The notes under the pieces are model-generated. The model saw only the letters and a list, made by a program, of their open reading frames with translations, was not told where the DNA came from and did no database searches. DNA of 64,000 nucleotides from Marsupella aquatica (lineage: Eukaryota; Marchantiophyta), in the NCBI GenBank assembly GCA_973895155.1, contig OZ316895.1:8680001-8744000 (forward strand), in the 5' to 3' direction. Positions 46,366 to 58,559 of this stretch are shown in pieces (the stretch's first letter is position 1; each line of letters starts with the position of its first letter). The translations under genes were made by a program, and so were the position numbers.

Positions 46366-49040
46366 ATGGCGATGGCAGAGGCACCAGCTCCACAACCGAA
46401 AACCGAGGCTGCCGAGCCGCCGGCCCAGCAGGTCGAACAGCTGAGTCTCGAGGATGGGAAGAAGGCCATCGTGCCACACGACTCGAATGCCGGAGCGCTC
46501 ACAGCCGTCGACAGTCCCACAAAAGACGTGAACGACATGCAACTCAGTAAGTCTGAGCCGCAAACGCCGCCCGAGACAACGTCTAAGATCTCCCCGGGGA
46601 AGCGAGGCTCCAATTTGAAGGCCGAAGCATTCGCCGTAGCTCACACCAAGAGAGTGGAGCATGAGGCGCAGGCGTATATTGACTCTGAGGTCCGGAAGGC
46701 TGAGGCCTCTGCGGAGAAACGGAAGGTATGATGAGTTTCTTCACCGTTCTGTTTACTTTGATTTGGATTCAGTGAGCGTAACAGGTGATTGCTCTGTTCC
46801 TTCTTCCGTGTCGCCGGGTCGGTCAGTTGATGGAGGGTCATGCACACAAATTATATCCAGTCTGACCTTTGCCAAACAGCTTGAAATTGGTAACTACAGT
46901 ACACAAGGGGTTTTCAGAAGAGGAATGATGTGGATTTTTTGGAAAAGAGCTGATGGAAATGATTAGGGGACTGAGGCGCGAGTTCCCAGGCGACAAGCGA
47001 TTGCATCCCGTAGACCACTATGTAAGAGAACAGTCGGCCTGAGTTGAGTATGTTCCATTGGGATTACAGGGAACTGAAACTGATAATTATAGTTGTGGAG
47101 GGGGACACGGAGGCAATTGTCCGAGTGTAAATTAATTGATCCAGACTATCGACGCCTCGTTCTGATTCAATTGAATCGAATTGATGTGGTTTATGTTAAC
47201 TTCAATGCGACTCGAGGAGCCGAAAAGGACAATTAATTATATTCCTAGTTGTCGACTGTGCTCTGTGCCAAATTGTTAGTGTATTTTGCTTAGTTTTAAG
47301 AGGAATTCGAATGCACTTTTCCCCCTTATCTTGTAGCTGTGTTCTTCATCTGCGCGCCACTCTTCGAGCAGGAACGACTTACCGAAACAAGAACCTGGTT
47401 TATCTTCTGGGGTTTGGCAATTTCGATGCAGGGTCCAGTTGGGGATAGGTATCAATATGATGGAATTGACAGACAGCAATTTCGGGATGACGCTCTGATT
47501 GTTTCGTGTAAGATGTGGGTATCTCGTGGAGTCAGAGGTTAACTTATGCTCGCGTTACTTGGGAGAGGCACTGTCAGCGGTATTGGGACCTGGAGCGGGT
47601 AGTAAGAGGTTTCAATTTCTTTCTATGCAGGCTATTGCCGAGAAGGAAAGGATGCGAGAAGAGGCCAGGGCCACAGAACAACTCAAGAAGGAAGAGCAGC
47701 GTGCTGAGCTGGTCGTCCATACCGCTGTGGTATGTCCAACTCCATTTTCTCGAGCTATGATATGAATGCTGGCAGCTTCATTAATTCATACCAAGTATAT
47801 GTGGAAATTAATGTAGTTCTTAACCTCCAATAAAGTGACTGTTTCCATTGTCACATGATCAGAACATGGTAGTGACTAAACTTGCCTTGACCCGCTTGTC
47901 CTGTTCGACCAAGTTAGGTGTGTAATTACTAAGCGGAGCGTGTTATCAGCTTGACACTGATTTAATGATTCCTCGTGCACAGCTAAAAGCCGATAAAATA
48001 GTTGCGCAAGCGAAGGAGAAGGCCGTCTTAATTAAAGCAAATGCAAAAGAAGCAGCTGAGAAGCACATTGCTGAGGCAACCACCGCCTGCGAGACGGTAA
48101 GTTATCCTTATAGCGTTGAGACAGTGTATAGTTTACAATGTTTTGCGAGTGGCGAAAGGATGTCTTCGCCGCTTCCTTCCTGTGCAATTGCCAAAGTATA
48201 CATATGCTTTACTTACTTGGAGCAAGTGAGCAATTGACGAATGCGTCCAGCCGGGAATTATCTTTGAAGGTGACCAGGAATCCGGTTAACGGTATCGGAA
48301 CAGAAACGACTGTAATAATCGCCCACTTTTCCCAATTGGGCAAATGGACACAGTAGGAGGTTCAAATTACAAAAGCACGAACGCTTAACAAAGTAACGGA
48401 AGTGACAAAACAAAGTAACGGAAGTGACAATGCAATCAATCCATACACACGCAAGAAACGAAACTGACTGTAGGCCACTAGAAGCTTGGGAACTGACCCT
48501 AGGCCACAAGAAAGAAAGAAAGAAAGTCGCGTTTTCGTTTGGACTTTAGAGTCTAGAGAAGTGGAAACAATGTAATATCCTGGGGCGCCGAAGAGTTAAA
48601 ACTACCAAGAAATAACATGGCAAATGCGTAAGAAATCAGAAGCAGCAGTAGTCGAAATCAAGGACAAGTTACGCTTGTCCACGATAGAATTGGAGAATAA
48701 AATGACGAGGCGAGTCTCCATTTGAGTCACTAGAGGCCCCTGGATAAAGCTGAAAGGTATTACTAGAGGCATCTGGAAGACGAAACCAAAAAGGTTCTAG
48801 CTGTGGGCATATATACCTGTTTAGAAGAAAAGTACGTGATTGTCTGGTTCCTCACAGTGCCGACGGGTTGTTCGAATTCGTGATGGATAACAGGAGAAGG
48901 CAGGAGCCGAGGAGACAAAAGAGAAAAAGATGGCTGAGATCAAGGACAAGGCAGAAACGATGATTGCAGCCGGAGAATTGATTCCAGCTGATCAAAAACG
49001 TTTTGGCCAAAGAATGAAAGAGAACCTCATCTGTCACTAG
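46366..49040 (+). CDS. Unrecognised charged coiled-coil protein (4 exons, 239 aa)
   Basis: Exons 46366-46725, 47631-47729, 47983-48096 and 48894-49040 join in phase 0 at every GT-AG intron and end in TAG. The frame is open slightly upstream from a GTG (46345), but the ATG at 46366 (MAMAEAPAP) is the first ATG. Residues 1-80 are Ala/Pro/Glu-rich and probably disordered. Residues about 84-225 are an almost continuous Lys/Glu/Ala-rich helix (KRVEHEAQAYIDSEVRKAEA, KERMREEARATEQLKKEEQR, KADKIVAQAKEKAVLIKANA) that should form a coiled coil. The C-terminus is QRMKENLICH, with a near-terminal cysteine. No signal peptide or membrane segment. The disordered N-terminus plus C-terminal coiled coil recalls remorins, but the remorin signature is not convincingly present, so I leave the family open. 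Confidence 0.75.
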
Positions 49041-49074
49041 TACGAGAAGTATTTACTTCTGATCATTTTACATC

Positions 49075-49595
49075 TCTGCCAACATCAACAGTCCTCAGTT
49101 GGATGGCCTCTTATACTGACTGTACGTCATCAAGTTCCTTTGCTCTGAGAAAGAAATGCCTGTTTATACGACTCACTCGTTTGACCCTGGAGATGAAACG
49201 TTTTAGGAGAGTAAAGACGTAGATTAGTGCGCAGTCATGACCTTGCTATTGAAAGTGTAGGATCCTGAATATATATAACAGGGTATCCGATCGTACTTGC
49301 TCAGAGCTCAGAGAGTCATTAAATGTGTAAAGTGTTTCTGCCAACATCAACAGTATTCAGTTGCCTGAGCTCTTATACTGATTGTATGTCCTCACGTTTT
49401 CTCCATGTCGGAGAGAAATGCCTGTTTATACGACTCACTCGTCTGACCCAGATGACACGGTTTGGGAGAGTAAAGATGTAGAGTAGTTCGCAATATTACT
49501 TCGCTATTGAAAGTGTAGGATCCTGAATATAGAACAGGGGATCCGAGCACATCCCTTTGATTGTACTTGGTCAGAGTCTCATTAAATCTATAAAT
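49075..49595. repeat. ~260-bp tandem duplication of the 3' flank of the coiled-coil gene
   Basis: Copies start at 49075 and 49337 with TCTGCCAACATCAACAGT and share GAAATGCCTGTTTATACGAC, ATTGAAAGTGTAGGATCCTG and a final CATTAAAT. The first begins 35 bases after the stop codon, so the 3' UTR and poly(A) region are doubled. Confidence 0.9.
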
Positions 49596-51391
49596 TGCAT
49601 CGACACATTGTGTCCCTCACTGGGCGTTTTATCAATCGTTGTGGGCAGTCTGTGGGAAGCTCATGCCATGCTTATCAGGAGGACATGGATTGGATTCACT
49701 TGTCACCTGGCTCGGTGGCTCCGTCAGCTAGTTGCAAGTGTGTAAATCGTGTCTCCCTAATTTTTTGGATGCTCGTTTACATTCACCGGTGCGGTTCCTA
49801 CCAATAGCATGGATCGATCAGATCAGATCTGTCATGCGGACAGATAAGGCAAATTTCAGTACTTCTTTTAACTAGCTTCTGTTCTCAAATAAGAATAATT
49901 CAAATAATCTTGGAGGGTAATAATTCAAGGGCCGCAGCCACCTTAGTTCATTGGCACATATTGTAGAATTGATTCAAGGTACAAACCCGAGTTGTATCTT
50001 TTCGAGGGATTGTGGTAATGTATTGCAGTTTGGTACTCTGAGCTGCGCTTGTGTAATAAAGCGGGTATGATCTACTGTTCGATGGAGATGAGGTCTCTGT
50101 CGGGGTGTGGGGGAGGTATAAATCAACTCTTCTGGAAGCTGTCCCAGCTGTCTGCAAATTGCATCACATTGCTCCCACTTTTTGCCCTCATTGTATATTA
50201 CTGTAAGTAGTTTCCGCTTGCAATCCCGTCCAATCCCGTCCAATCTTGCGTCCTCGTGTGGAAGTACTGCGTTGGTCGACTTTTCCTTTTCAAGACAATA
50301 TCTCAGATGAGGCCTCGGATTCCCCCCAAATCCCCAAAGTCCTAGTTCACTCGGGATAGGTATCCTTCTTCCCTGATCTGCTCGTCTTCTTGTGGTTCAT
50401 CTCCAGGTATGATCTCAAAATTTCCCTTGCATACGTCCTGTTCTTTACGTAGAACTTGGTGATTCTTTCAGCGAGGAATGCCTTACCTAGCCATGATTCA
50501 TTTACAAACCTGTCCTTCATGTGCTTCCTGACTTGTTCCTTGCTTTGATCTGTGCAATTTCTTCTACTACTCTGCGAACCAGTAGTATTCAGGATGAAAT
50601 TGCAAGCGATTCCAGAGACATGATTATTATAGGGGGTCGTATGGGTCTTAGTTCAGGTTGGATTTTAGGAACGCGGCACGCATTTAGGTCATATCATGCG
50701 AATGACATGGGCAGGGATACCCTGACACCTCGTTTGTTCACTTGTTCTTGTTCGAAAGCTGGGTTTCTAAAATAGAATTATGTTTTCATTGATCGCCCAA
50801 CGGAGAAGAACTGAACATCACCGATCGTCGAAGTTCCAACCTGGCTCAGCGGCTTTACGGGGGATCCAAAGCACGGACACCAGAGTGTACACAGGTGGTT
50901 CCATTACTATATTTACCAATCTAAGAGTCTGGCCTAAGGGACGAGAGGCAACTTACATCAACCCCACATTTTGAGAGAAGCTGGGCCTCATTCGAACCAC
51001 AGTCTCTCCTAATCTAATCGGTTTCAACTTTGTTGGCCCCATCTATCTACTGGTTAACTAACAGGTTCAAGCGGTTCCAGCCCGCGTTCTAAATCAGACC
51101 AAATCCAACCTTAGCAGCGATGTGAAATATTCTATAGCTACTGCAAAGTGCCACCGTTCATGCCATCTACGTTGTAGAAATAAGTTGAAATATTCTTTAC
51201 AACAGACAAGAATTGCACTTTGGAGGAGCAAAGCTTTATGTAAGTTCTTAAGGCATACTGCTGCTTATTATGGGCCTCGTCCCCTGAGCAAGGCCAGCCA
51301 CTTGCGAAAATGCACCTGCAGTAAACATGTGCTTGCATTTTCATTGAACTTAACGAACTTCTCCTGACGTGTGTTATGAGATTTTATATTT

Positions 51392-51705
51392 ACTATGGAG
51401 TCGGTGGGAGACCTCGGTAAGTGCAAGGGCTCTGTTCGAGCCACATTCTTGGACTTATTAAACATTGCAATTGATCTATAAGTGCAATGATTACTCACAT
51501 TGCAATTATTGGTAAAAGGCAACCTAATGAGCACTCTGCATTTTTCGATAAACTGCAATCTCAATAAACTGCAATCTCAATAATCTCAATACATACGTTG
51601 ACAATAGAATGCATACGTTGACAATAGAATACATACGTTGACAATAGAATAACTGTTAACTGCGAGTCCTAAGTTAGATTGCACTTACAGGGGACTCCTA
51701 CTCTA
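51392..51705. mobile_element. Small inverted-repeat element, pogo-like ends
   Basis: The left side CTATGGAGTC...CTCGGTAAGTGCAAG and right side ATTGCACTTACAGGGGACTC...CTCTAG are imperfect inverted repeats. Subterminal AAGTGCAA and AACTGCAA motifs recall the 44.6-kb element. Ends are approximate. Confidence 0.45.
51592..51651. repeat. 20-bp tandem repeat, 3 copies
   Basis: CATACGTTGACAATAGAAT(G/A) repeats three times with almost no change, inside the small inverted-repeat element. Confidence 0.93.
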
Positions 51706-52399
51706 GGGGTCTCGGTAACTGCACATCAAAATATGACATATACTATGTAAGGCACCCTTGCATGCATACAGTGATAATCCTAGTTTTTCTTTCTTTCAAT
51801 CAATGAATGCAACCACATTTTGATGTGTGATTACCAGCAGGGCTACTCTAGACCTAACCCAGTGACACAATCATAGACCTGCCCAAGCGCAAGAGCTGAA
51901 AAGTGGGCAAATTGGAATATTGGTCGCAGAGCCAAGGTACCAACCGGTTCATGCCATTGGGTCAGAATTCATTAGCAGTTCCAGCTAAGTCTAGCTGACG
52001 TTTGTAGTTCTAAAGTGGCGCAAATGAAGCATAGAAAGTGGAGCACTCGATCAGTTGACAATTCTCAGAACAAAAAGTGAGGTGATTGCATCGAGCTCCA
52101 ACCGAAACTGCTATTAAGTTGCTTTTGAGCATTTTCCTATACAATTCTGCTCACTGTGGTAATGATTTGAAAGTGTTAATATTTGAAGCTGCCTTTGAGC
52201 ATTTACATATACAAGTTAGCTCAGTTAGGGAATGATTTGAAAGCGTTATCTGACTTGACAGTGGCATAGATTGACTTCTGTTGAATGGCATAGGTTTGTG
52301 TGGACAAGTTCTGAATGAGAGTCGGGAAAAAGCAAAAGTATTGAGGTTGCTTGCGAGCCTGGGGCCCGGTTATCTCCTCTAGTGCGCACGTTGCATGCA

Positions 52400-52464
52400 T
52401 GGTGATCGAACCATACTAGCTCAACAATTTTTGTGAGTAATTGTTGAGTATGGTTCGATCACCA
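52400..52464. repeat. 26-bp near-perfect hairpin downstream of PQQ gene 1
   Basis: Left arm TGGTGATCGAACCATACT then, after a 4-base AGCT bulge, CAACAATT; the right arm AATTGTTGAGTATGGTTCGATCACCA (52439-52464) is an exact complement around a 9-base loop. It lies about 190 bases beyond the stop codon of the minus-strand gene, so it may be transcribed in its 3' region. Confidence 0.85.
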
Positions 52465-52649
52465 ATGTCCATGTAGATGATAGTAAGTATATCCATCATT
52501 CCATCTATAGTGTCATCCACCAGACAACGACTGAAGGACACTCCCAGCCACCGTTCATGTGCTCTTACTTGCATGTAGAGAATGTAAGTTCTATTCAATG
52601 AAACTGTGTTTTCATTGAATGAGGTAATCAGGACAACTTTTAGGACCTT

Positions 52650-55600
52650 TCAAATGTATCCTGGCACACACAAGGCGATTGTGGCGTGCCCATGAATTAA
52701 GTTAGCTGGTGCACGAGCGAAGCCGGTGATACTTTCACCAATAGGCTGGATAATACATCCATCCATTATGGCGACCCCTCCAGCAACAGGCCCTGGGGTT
52801 GAGTAAGTCCACAAAGTTGCCCCAGTTACGGAATCTAGTGCCACTATTTTGCCTACCGGTGTACTGCTAGAGAAGTTACCCTGTGATCCGCCAAAGACCA
52901 CACCATTGGCATAAGCAACCTGCATGATCATCCAATAGACTGTCAGCATTGATGCTGTCTGATCGAATGCCAAGCAACTTAATACCTATGTCTGTTAATC
53001 AAGGAGACTTTTAGACAGGAGATTGCACCCGGAACTAGGAACTTCTTCGAACTGTGGTGTACACGGGCGAGCTCCTGTAATTATGGCATCTTGATCCTTC
53101 GTTTTCCAGATTACAATCCCAAGACCTTGCGATCGAATATCATGGTACGTTTGAACACGAAAATTATATTTTGGTGCAGATAAAGACAGCATACCGGTGC
53201 TTGAGTACCCAGTGGATCAGGGTTGGCTGTGGACCAGAGGATAGCTCCTGTGGAAGCATTCATGGCCACCCAGCCCCCCCAAGTTATGACTCTCTCCGAT
53301 GGCACCAAGGTGAAATTGAAGCCCAAGGCGTTGATAATGTTCGTGAATACCCTCTCACCATCGGTAGCCATGCCCCATGACGCTCCACCTCCAGTAGACC
53401 CTGGACCTGCATCCTGCAGGTTTGCTTCTTATATGAATTTCCTTCAATGGTGCATCAAAGATTAAAAATCATAGACTCAGACTGCGTTGCATTAAACGGG
53501 CAAGCACACTGCCATGTTATATTGGCAGAACAAAACTCCCAAGTCTACAGTCCTATACAGAATTATAAAGTCCACCGGCACCCAATTAATCCCACAATTC
53601 ACACATCTATCCATGACATCGATCATCATTTTCACTCAAGATCGATTATCTCCCATTCACGATATATATATATGGGTGGGGACGAAATTGGTGACTTGCC
53701 CCGGAATGGAGGTTATTAACAGATCGAGACGTGCTACAGTAGTCAGCATCTAGGTTAAGAAAAATGCATGTAGAAACGACAACGTTTGAATGCAACATGA
53801 AAAACGTCAACCGGTTCGTGCGTCCCAACTAAGAGCGCTTACAGTTTGCCAAACAATTCCTCCGGTCTCTCGATCAAGAGCATGAACGATCCCACTCTTC
53901 TGACCACCAACCACGACGTCCCTCAGCTTGCATGACGAATTATGCTCTTCCTTGATCGTTATCAGGAACGGAGCTTCTCCAAAATCGGCATCCGGTCCAA
54001 GAATTGGGGGGCAATTCGGCAAGGGGACAGGGGAAAGTTGACAAACTTGAGTCCAAGTATCAAAGGCGCCCAGGTGTGTGGCCCAAACAATTTTGCCAGT
54101 CTCCATGGCGATGGCAAGAAAGGATTCGGCATGATTGTCCGGGTGGATGCAGGGATCGGGGAAGGTGGCGTTGGTCTTGTTCAATTGAGCTTGTTCACAA
54201 GCCGTAATATCTGGGGGGGGTCGTGTAGTCATTTCCCGTGGCAATGTATACCAACCTCCTGGAGGCATCAATTGCTGGACTGCTCCCCCAAATGGCCGCT
54301 CCTGCATAGAGCCCTGTCTGCTTGTGGTTGTCAGGAAGCATGGGCACTCGCCACACTGTCTCTCCCGTCTTAGCGTTAAGCTTGAACATCGCACCTTGAA
54401 AGTTACAGCAGGTTTCCGCCGGAGCAGACTCCTCCGCGGAGCTCGTGCCGATGTAGAATGCCCTTCACAATTTTCACGATAATTAAGTACGTGACGGCGC
54501 AGTCATCAAATTAGGGGTTTGACTGCTCCACGTTAGCTCCGTTAGTTTGCTAAACTTAACCTGGCAATGAAGCACTTGTCTTGGTGTAACGAATTCAAGC
54601 AGCACGAATCGATATATTATTAATATAACCGTGTCTCTGATCAGATTACAACTACATGGAGGTAGTACGTAAATCTCTATGGAAGCAATAGACTATCAAA
54701 TTTTGTACCGATTCATTGAATTCGGCATTTTGTGAATAAATTCAAATTTGAACAATGGCATTACTGATTCACAAAATCTTGAGACAGCCGTGACTTGAGT
54801 TCGAAACAGCTATTTCTCGGTAGTCTGACATTGTTGTCTTCACTTTGTTAGTTCTTATGATTTCATAAATCTTGTTATTCCCGACAATCGTGACGATCGA
54901 GGTAAGCAAACAGATTAATGAACTTACGGAATTGTTCAATTGCTACCCGACTTGCCCTTTCCCATGAAAAGAAATTTAATGAACAAAGATGGAACAAAGA
55001 TGTCCGATCCGGTCAAGATGTCAGTAAATTGATACATATTATCAACCCTGCCATATATATTCGTCATCAGAAATACACCGAGACAGTGTTGAATATATTG
55101 CCTGTTTCTCAATTCAGCGGCAGCTTAATCTCGCAAAATGTTTCTCAATTCAGCGGCAACTTAATCTCGCAAAAGGAGTAGTATAGTAGTCGATGAATAG
55201 ATCAATGGTACCAGTACAGTCTAGAATTTAAGTACAATCAGCAATCAAGGTACGGGGGTGAAAGGGAGGAGCTGTGTCTATCAAATTGTCAAACTGACCC
55301 TTGGAAGTACGTCCCGGATTGGTCTAAGGTGCACCATTGCTGAGAATCCAAGCTGGTCCACCAAACCACTGCTCCTGTAGATCTGTTCAACGCCAGCACA
55401 TAGCACGGACCATAGATCCCGACCAGTAGCAGGGGTCCGGCTATGGTTGGAGTTGCCCGGGAAAGAAGATCTGGAGCTTTAGAAAGTGAGGGTGCATTCT
55501 TTCTGAAATACGGCATAACGTAGATTCCGTCCAAGAATCCTGGAATTGTCGGAGCAACCTCGGTAAGATTCACTTTCCAGATGCGCTCGCCGGTGTCTTT

Positions 55601-56497
55601 TGTGACGGCGTACAGGCATCCATCCCAGCTCGAGAAATACACTGCTCCCCTTCCGCGGCAATCGATGGATGGGTTTGCAGACACGTCGTAGTCCGCGTAG
55701 GCGGTCCACTTCAGCGACAGTTTTGCCACTGTGTCTTTGCTGATCTTCGTCTCGGACGGAGACTCGCGGCGATTAGTAATACCCCCTCCTTGGTTCGGCC
55801 ATGACTTTGACGACTCGTCCCACTCCTGCTTGTAGAGTGTATTTTGCACAATTCACGCGGAATCCAGTAGTTAGTAATTTTGACGATCGATCGAAACAGG
55901 CAGGGATCCGATTCATCCACTGAAGAAGGGTACTTAATTAAGGTTGCAGTGGTAGATTTCTGAGCTGAATATGAACTAAATAAATCAAGGACTATATAGT
56001 TCAAGCACTACAAATCAATATCGATCTATAATATCCAGTAGATTCTTTTGGCCATCAAATCTCAGCAAGACACTCATGACAATTTCATTATAACGAACGT
56101 CCAACTATGGAACTTAACTTCACTTCTCGATCGATCAGGTCACTGCCACTGACTTGGCTATGCGAAAGGTCGTCGAGAAAAGATTCGACAGAAAAGTTTC
56201 CTAAATCTTTTCTCGAAGAGCTTTGTTGTCTGTTGGTTAAATAGTAGCTTCCAATTCCATTGCACACAAAGGTACATAGTAGTTATATAGGATGGAACTA
56301 ATGTCTCCTCCACATTCAAGGGAAATTGCAACACGAACTCGATTTCCTTTCTCAGATTACAAGGTGATTCTGATCGAGTCGACCTAGATCGACGTGATAC
56401 TTACATCAGAATCCCGACTCCAACACAGGACCGGAGTCGCAACGAGGGCCGCAATCAGCAAGACGATCATACATCGATCATCTGAAAATGTTTGCAT
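52650..56497 (-). CDS. Secreted PQQ beta-propeller, PVA-dehydrogenase-like, copy 1 (5 exons; +1 frameshift)
   Basis: Member of the plant polyvinyl-alcohol-dehydrogenase-like family (PQQ-type propeller repeats); the plant substrate is unknown. Exons in transcript order: 56405-56497, 55299-55825, 53843-54462, 53195-53413, 52650-52919, all with good splice sites. Exon 1 encodes a likely signal peptide (MIVLLIAALVATPVLCW); an in-frame ATG at 56563 would add 22 residues. Repeat motifs include SSWDGCLYAVTKDTGERIW, LALNRSTGAVVWWTSL, HALDRETGGIVWQT and IVALDSVTGATLWTYS. In exon 3 a C8 run (G8 at 54213-54220 on the plus strand) has one base more than the corresponding copy-2 sequence, shifting the frame between TGNDYTTPP and DITACEQ. 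Removing it would give about 575 codons. It is either a pseudogene or a sequence error in a homopolymer. Confidence 0.85.
55103..55178. repeat. 38-bp tandem duplication in PQQ gene 1 intron 2
   Basis: TTTCTCAATTCAGCGGCA(G/A)C TTAATCTCGCAAAA occurs twice in direct succession. Confidence 0.88.
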
Positions 56498-56700
56498 CGC
56501 TTTAGGCCCTACTCTGCAATGCAGCTTAGCTTCGTCGTACACGATATGGAGGCTATTCTTCATTGCTAATCACCCTGAACTATATGTGTGACCGATGCGC
56601 AACCGATCGCTTTTTGCTCCCCGTAGGCCCAAGTCTAGCATTTGGAGGAGTTGCCGCGCGCCGTCATGGCGTTCACGTGTACGTAATCTGGCGGGCTTAG

Positions 56701-56901
56701 AAATACCGCAGCTGACCAGGCTGTGGAGCTTCATATTCATTAAAGATTAAGAAATACTGCAGCTGACCAGGCAGTGGAGCTTCATATTCATTAAAGATTA
56801 AGAAATACTGCAGCTGACCAGGCAGTGGAGCTTCATATTCATTCAAGATTAAGAAATACCGCAGCTGACCAGGCAGTAGAGCTTCATATTCATTCAAGAT
56901 C
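56701..56901. repeat. 51-bp tandem repeat, 4 copies, upstream of PQQ gene 1
   Basis: Units at 56701, 56752, 56803 and 56854 start AAATAC(C/T)GCAGCTGACCAGG and end ATTAAG/ATCA, with few differences. The period is a multiple of three, so the minus strand stays open over 67 codons, but this is a repeat artefact rather than a gene. It lies 200-400 bases upstream of the gene's start codon. Confidence 0.93.
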
Positions 56902-57069
56902 ACTCAGAAATGCAGCATTCTTGCGATCGATCTTAGGGGTTAGGTTCCCATGGGGCTGGGAGTAAAGAGTGCACATATATGTGTGTCAATAAAATCCTTG
57001 GAATTGGAATGTCTGTCAATAAGATCATATTGGTCACACATGTGCACTCTTCACGTGTGTCAATAAAAT

Positions 57070-57210
57070 CATACTCCCTGGCTACTGTCCTATTTGTACA
57101 CTAACTGGAATTGGAAAAGCTCCGACGTATTTGTACACTACTTGGAAAAGCTGTCATCCTATTGACTCCTTACTCACTCCAAGTGTACAAATATGACAGT
57201 AGGGAGTATG
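57070..57210. repeat. ~30-bp inverted repeat
   Basis: CATACTCCCTGGCTACTGTCCTATTTGTACACT-like sequence at 57070-57102 is complementary, apart from a small indel, to AGTGTACAAATATGACAGTAGGGAGTATG at 57182-57210; the loop itself repeats TTGTACACTA.CTGGAA. Possibly a small MITE. Confidence 0.75.
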
Positions 57211-58085
57211 ATTTTCCCTCACACTCCCTATTAAACTCTAGGGACACCCCTTGCCACCCGTTGTCCTTGTGTATAGTGAAAGAACAATCATTGCATTCTT
57301 ATTCCCCACACTCCCTATTAAACTCTAGGGGCACCCCTTGCCCATCATTGCATTCTCATAAGCTCTAAAGTCAAAACTTGTACATTTAAAATACTGTGTA
57401 CACTTTGACATATAGTGTATTTGGGGCCCGAGGGTGTTAGAGGGAGTGATTGTACTCCCTGCCCTTGGCCCATGGGACCTGGCCCACCCTCAGTCTTAAG
57501 TAATATGTGGAGGACATGCAAATGCTTGAAGGCTGGTTGATACTCATTTAATTTGAACTAAATATTTACTAATATTACCATTAAAAAAAACAACTTTTTA
57601 TAGAAAACAAAAATTATAACAAGTAGTGAAGGGATGGGGCCACCATGCATCCCGGGGGTTCACTTAATTTTACTTAGATTGAGGGCTCAGGAATTGCATC
57701 AGATAGGGGAATTCACCTTATGAAATTGTTGTATACCATGTGCGAACACCCTTATTTAACCACTCTCTCTAAAAGGAATAGGAACACCCCTATTTAACCA
57801 CTCTCTCTAAGAGGAATAGGAAGCTCAAAAACCCACCAATCATTTATTGACATGTGACAAGCAATGAATCATGTGATGACAAATGACACTTTTTGAATTG
57901 TTACCCCTTTACTTACTTCCTTGCTACTTCTATAAAAATAATAAAATGAATAAGATATATGCCCCTTGCTTCATTTGCACATGATCAACATTTGTGAAAG
58001 TGAACCCCTGAGAGAGGACCTCCATTAAAATATTCTTGGTTCAAACCATAGTACCTACTTCCAAGCATAGGGATTTGAGCACCTT

Positions 58086-58559
58086 GTGGCCCTACCTTGG
58101 AACATAAGCCCCTACTACAAGAATGAGTTGGCTAAGTTCATCCCCAACTACAACTCGATCAGTACGTGCAAAAGATTATCAGGGTACGTACATGGACGGG
58201 TGCAGGATGTCCTTGTCCAAGGAGAGTCTGCGGATGATCTTTGGCTTACCCGAGGGCACGGCCCGGGTAGAGTCAATCTCGTGCCCCAAGAGGGAAAGAA
58301 GCAAAGTATCACTCTTCCAACTTTGCAGTCAATGGGCACGTTGACAACAACTTCCTTCTACCAAAGGATGTGCCTAAGGGCAAAGATAGTAGAAGTGAAC
58401 CCCCCGAGGGAGAACCTCTATTATGTTATGGACAAACAGTGGTTGTTGGCTCTGGCAGCTTCGGCTTATGGCAAGGTCACGCGGTTCCGGGAGGTTTTAT
58501 TCGCTGACCTACTTACAAACGAGCTTACAAAGTATGTTGAGCTTGAGTCAAGACAATAG
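58086..58559 (+). pseudogene. Decayed transposon-like coding fragment
   Basis: One frame is open for 157 codons but has no ATG until residue 84. An overlapping frame contains DGCRMSLSKESLRMIFGLPE, which resembles segments of plant transposon-encoded or plant-mobile-domain-like proteins. The split across frames suggests decay. Family assignment is weak. Confidence 0.3.

Larger units (their letters stand above)
49596..52399. other. Mostly non-coding; one unexplained open segment
   Basis: On the minus strand about 50355-50525 is an open segment ending in TGA (HMKDRFVNESWLGKAFLAER, KFYVKNRTYAREILRSYLEM). It has a credible protein look but no start, no partner exons and no family I recognise; it may be a gene or transposon fragment. 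The rest has only a small inverted-repeat element and short repeats. Confidence 0.4.

Noticed and set aside
46366-49040. Firm call of the coiled-coil gene as a remorin
   Set aside because: Overall shape is similar but the characteristic remorin C-terminal pattern cannot be aligned by eye.
56697-56903. Repetitive 68-aa frame (NEYEAPLPGQLQYF units)
   Set aside because: The 51-bp tandem repeat is a multiple of three, so the frame stays open by construction.
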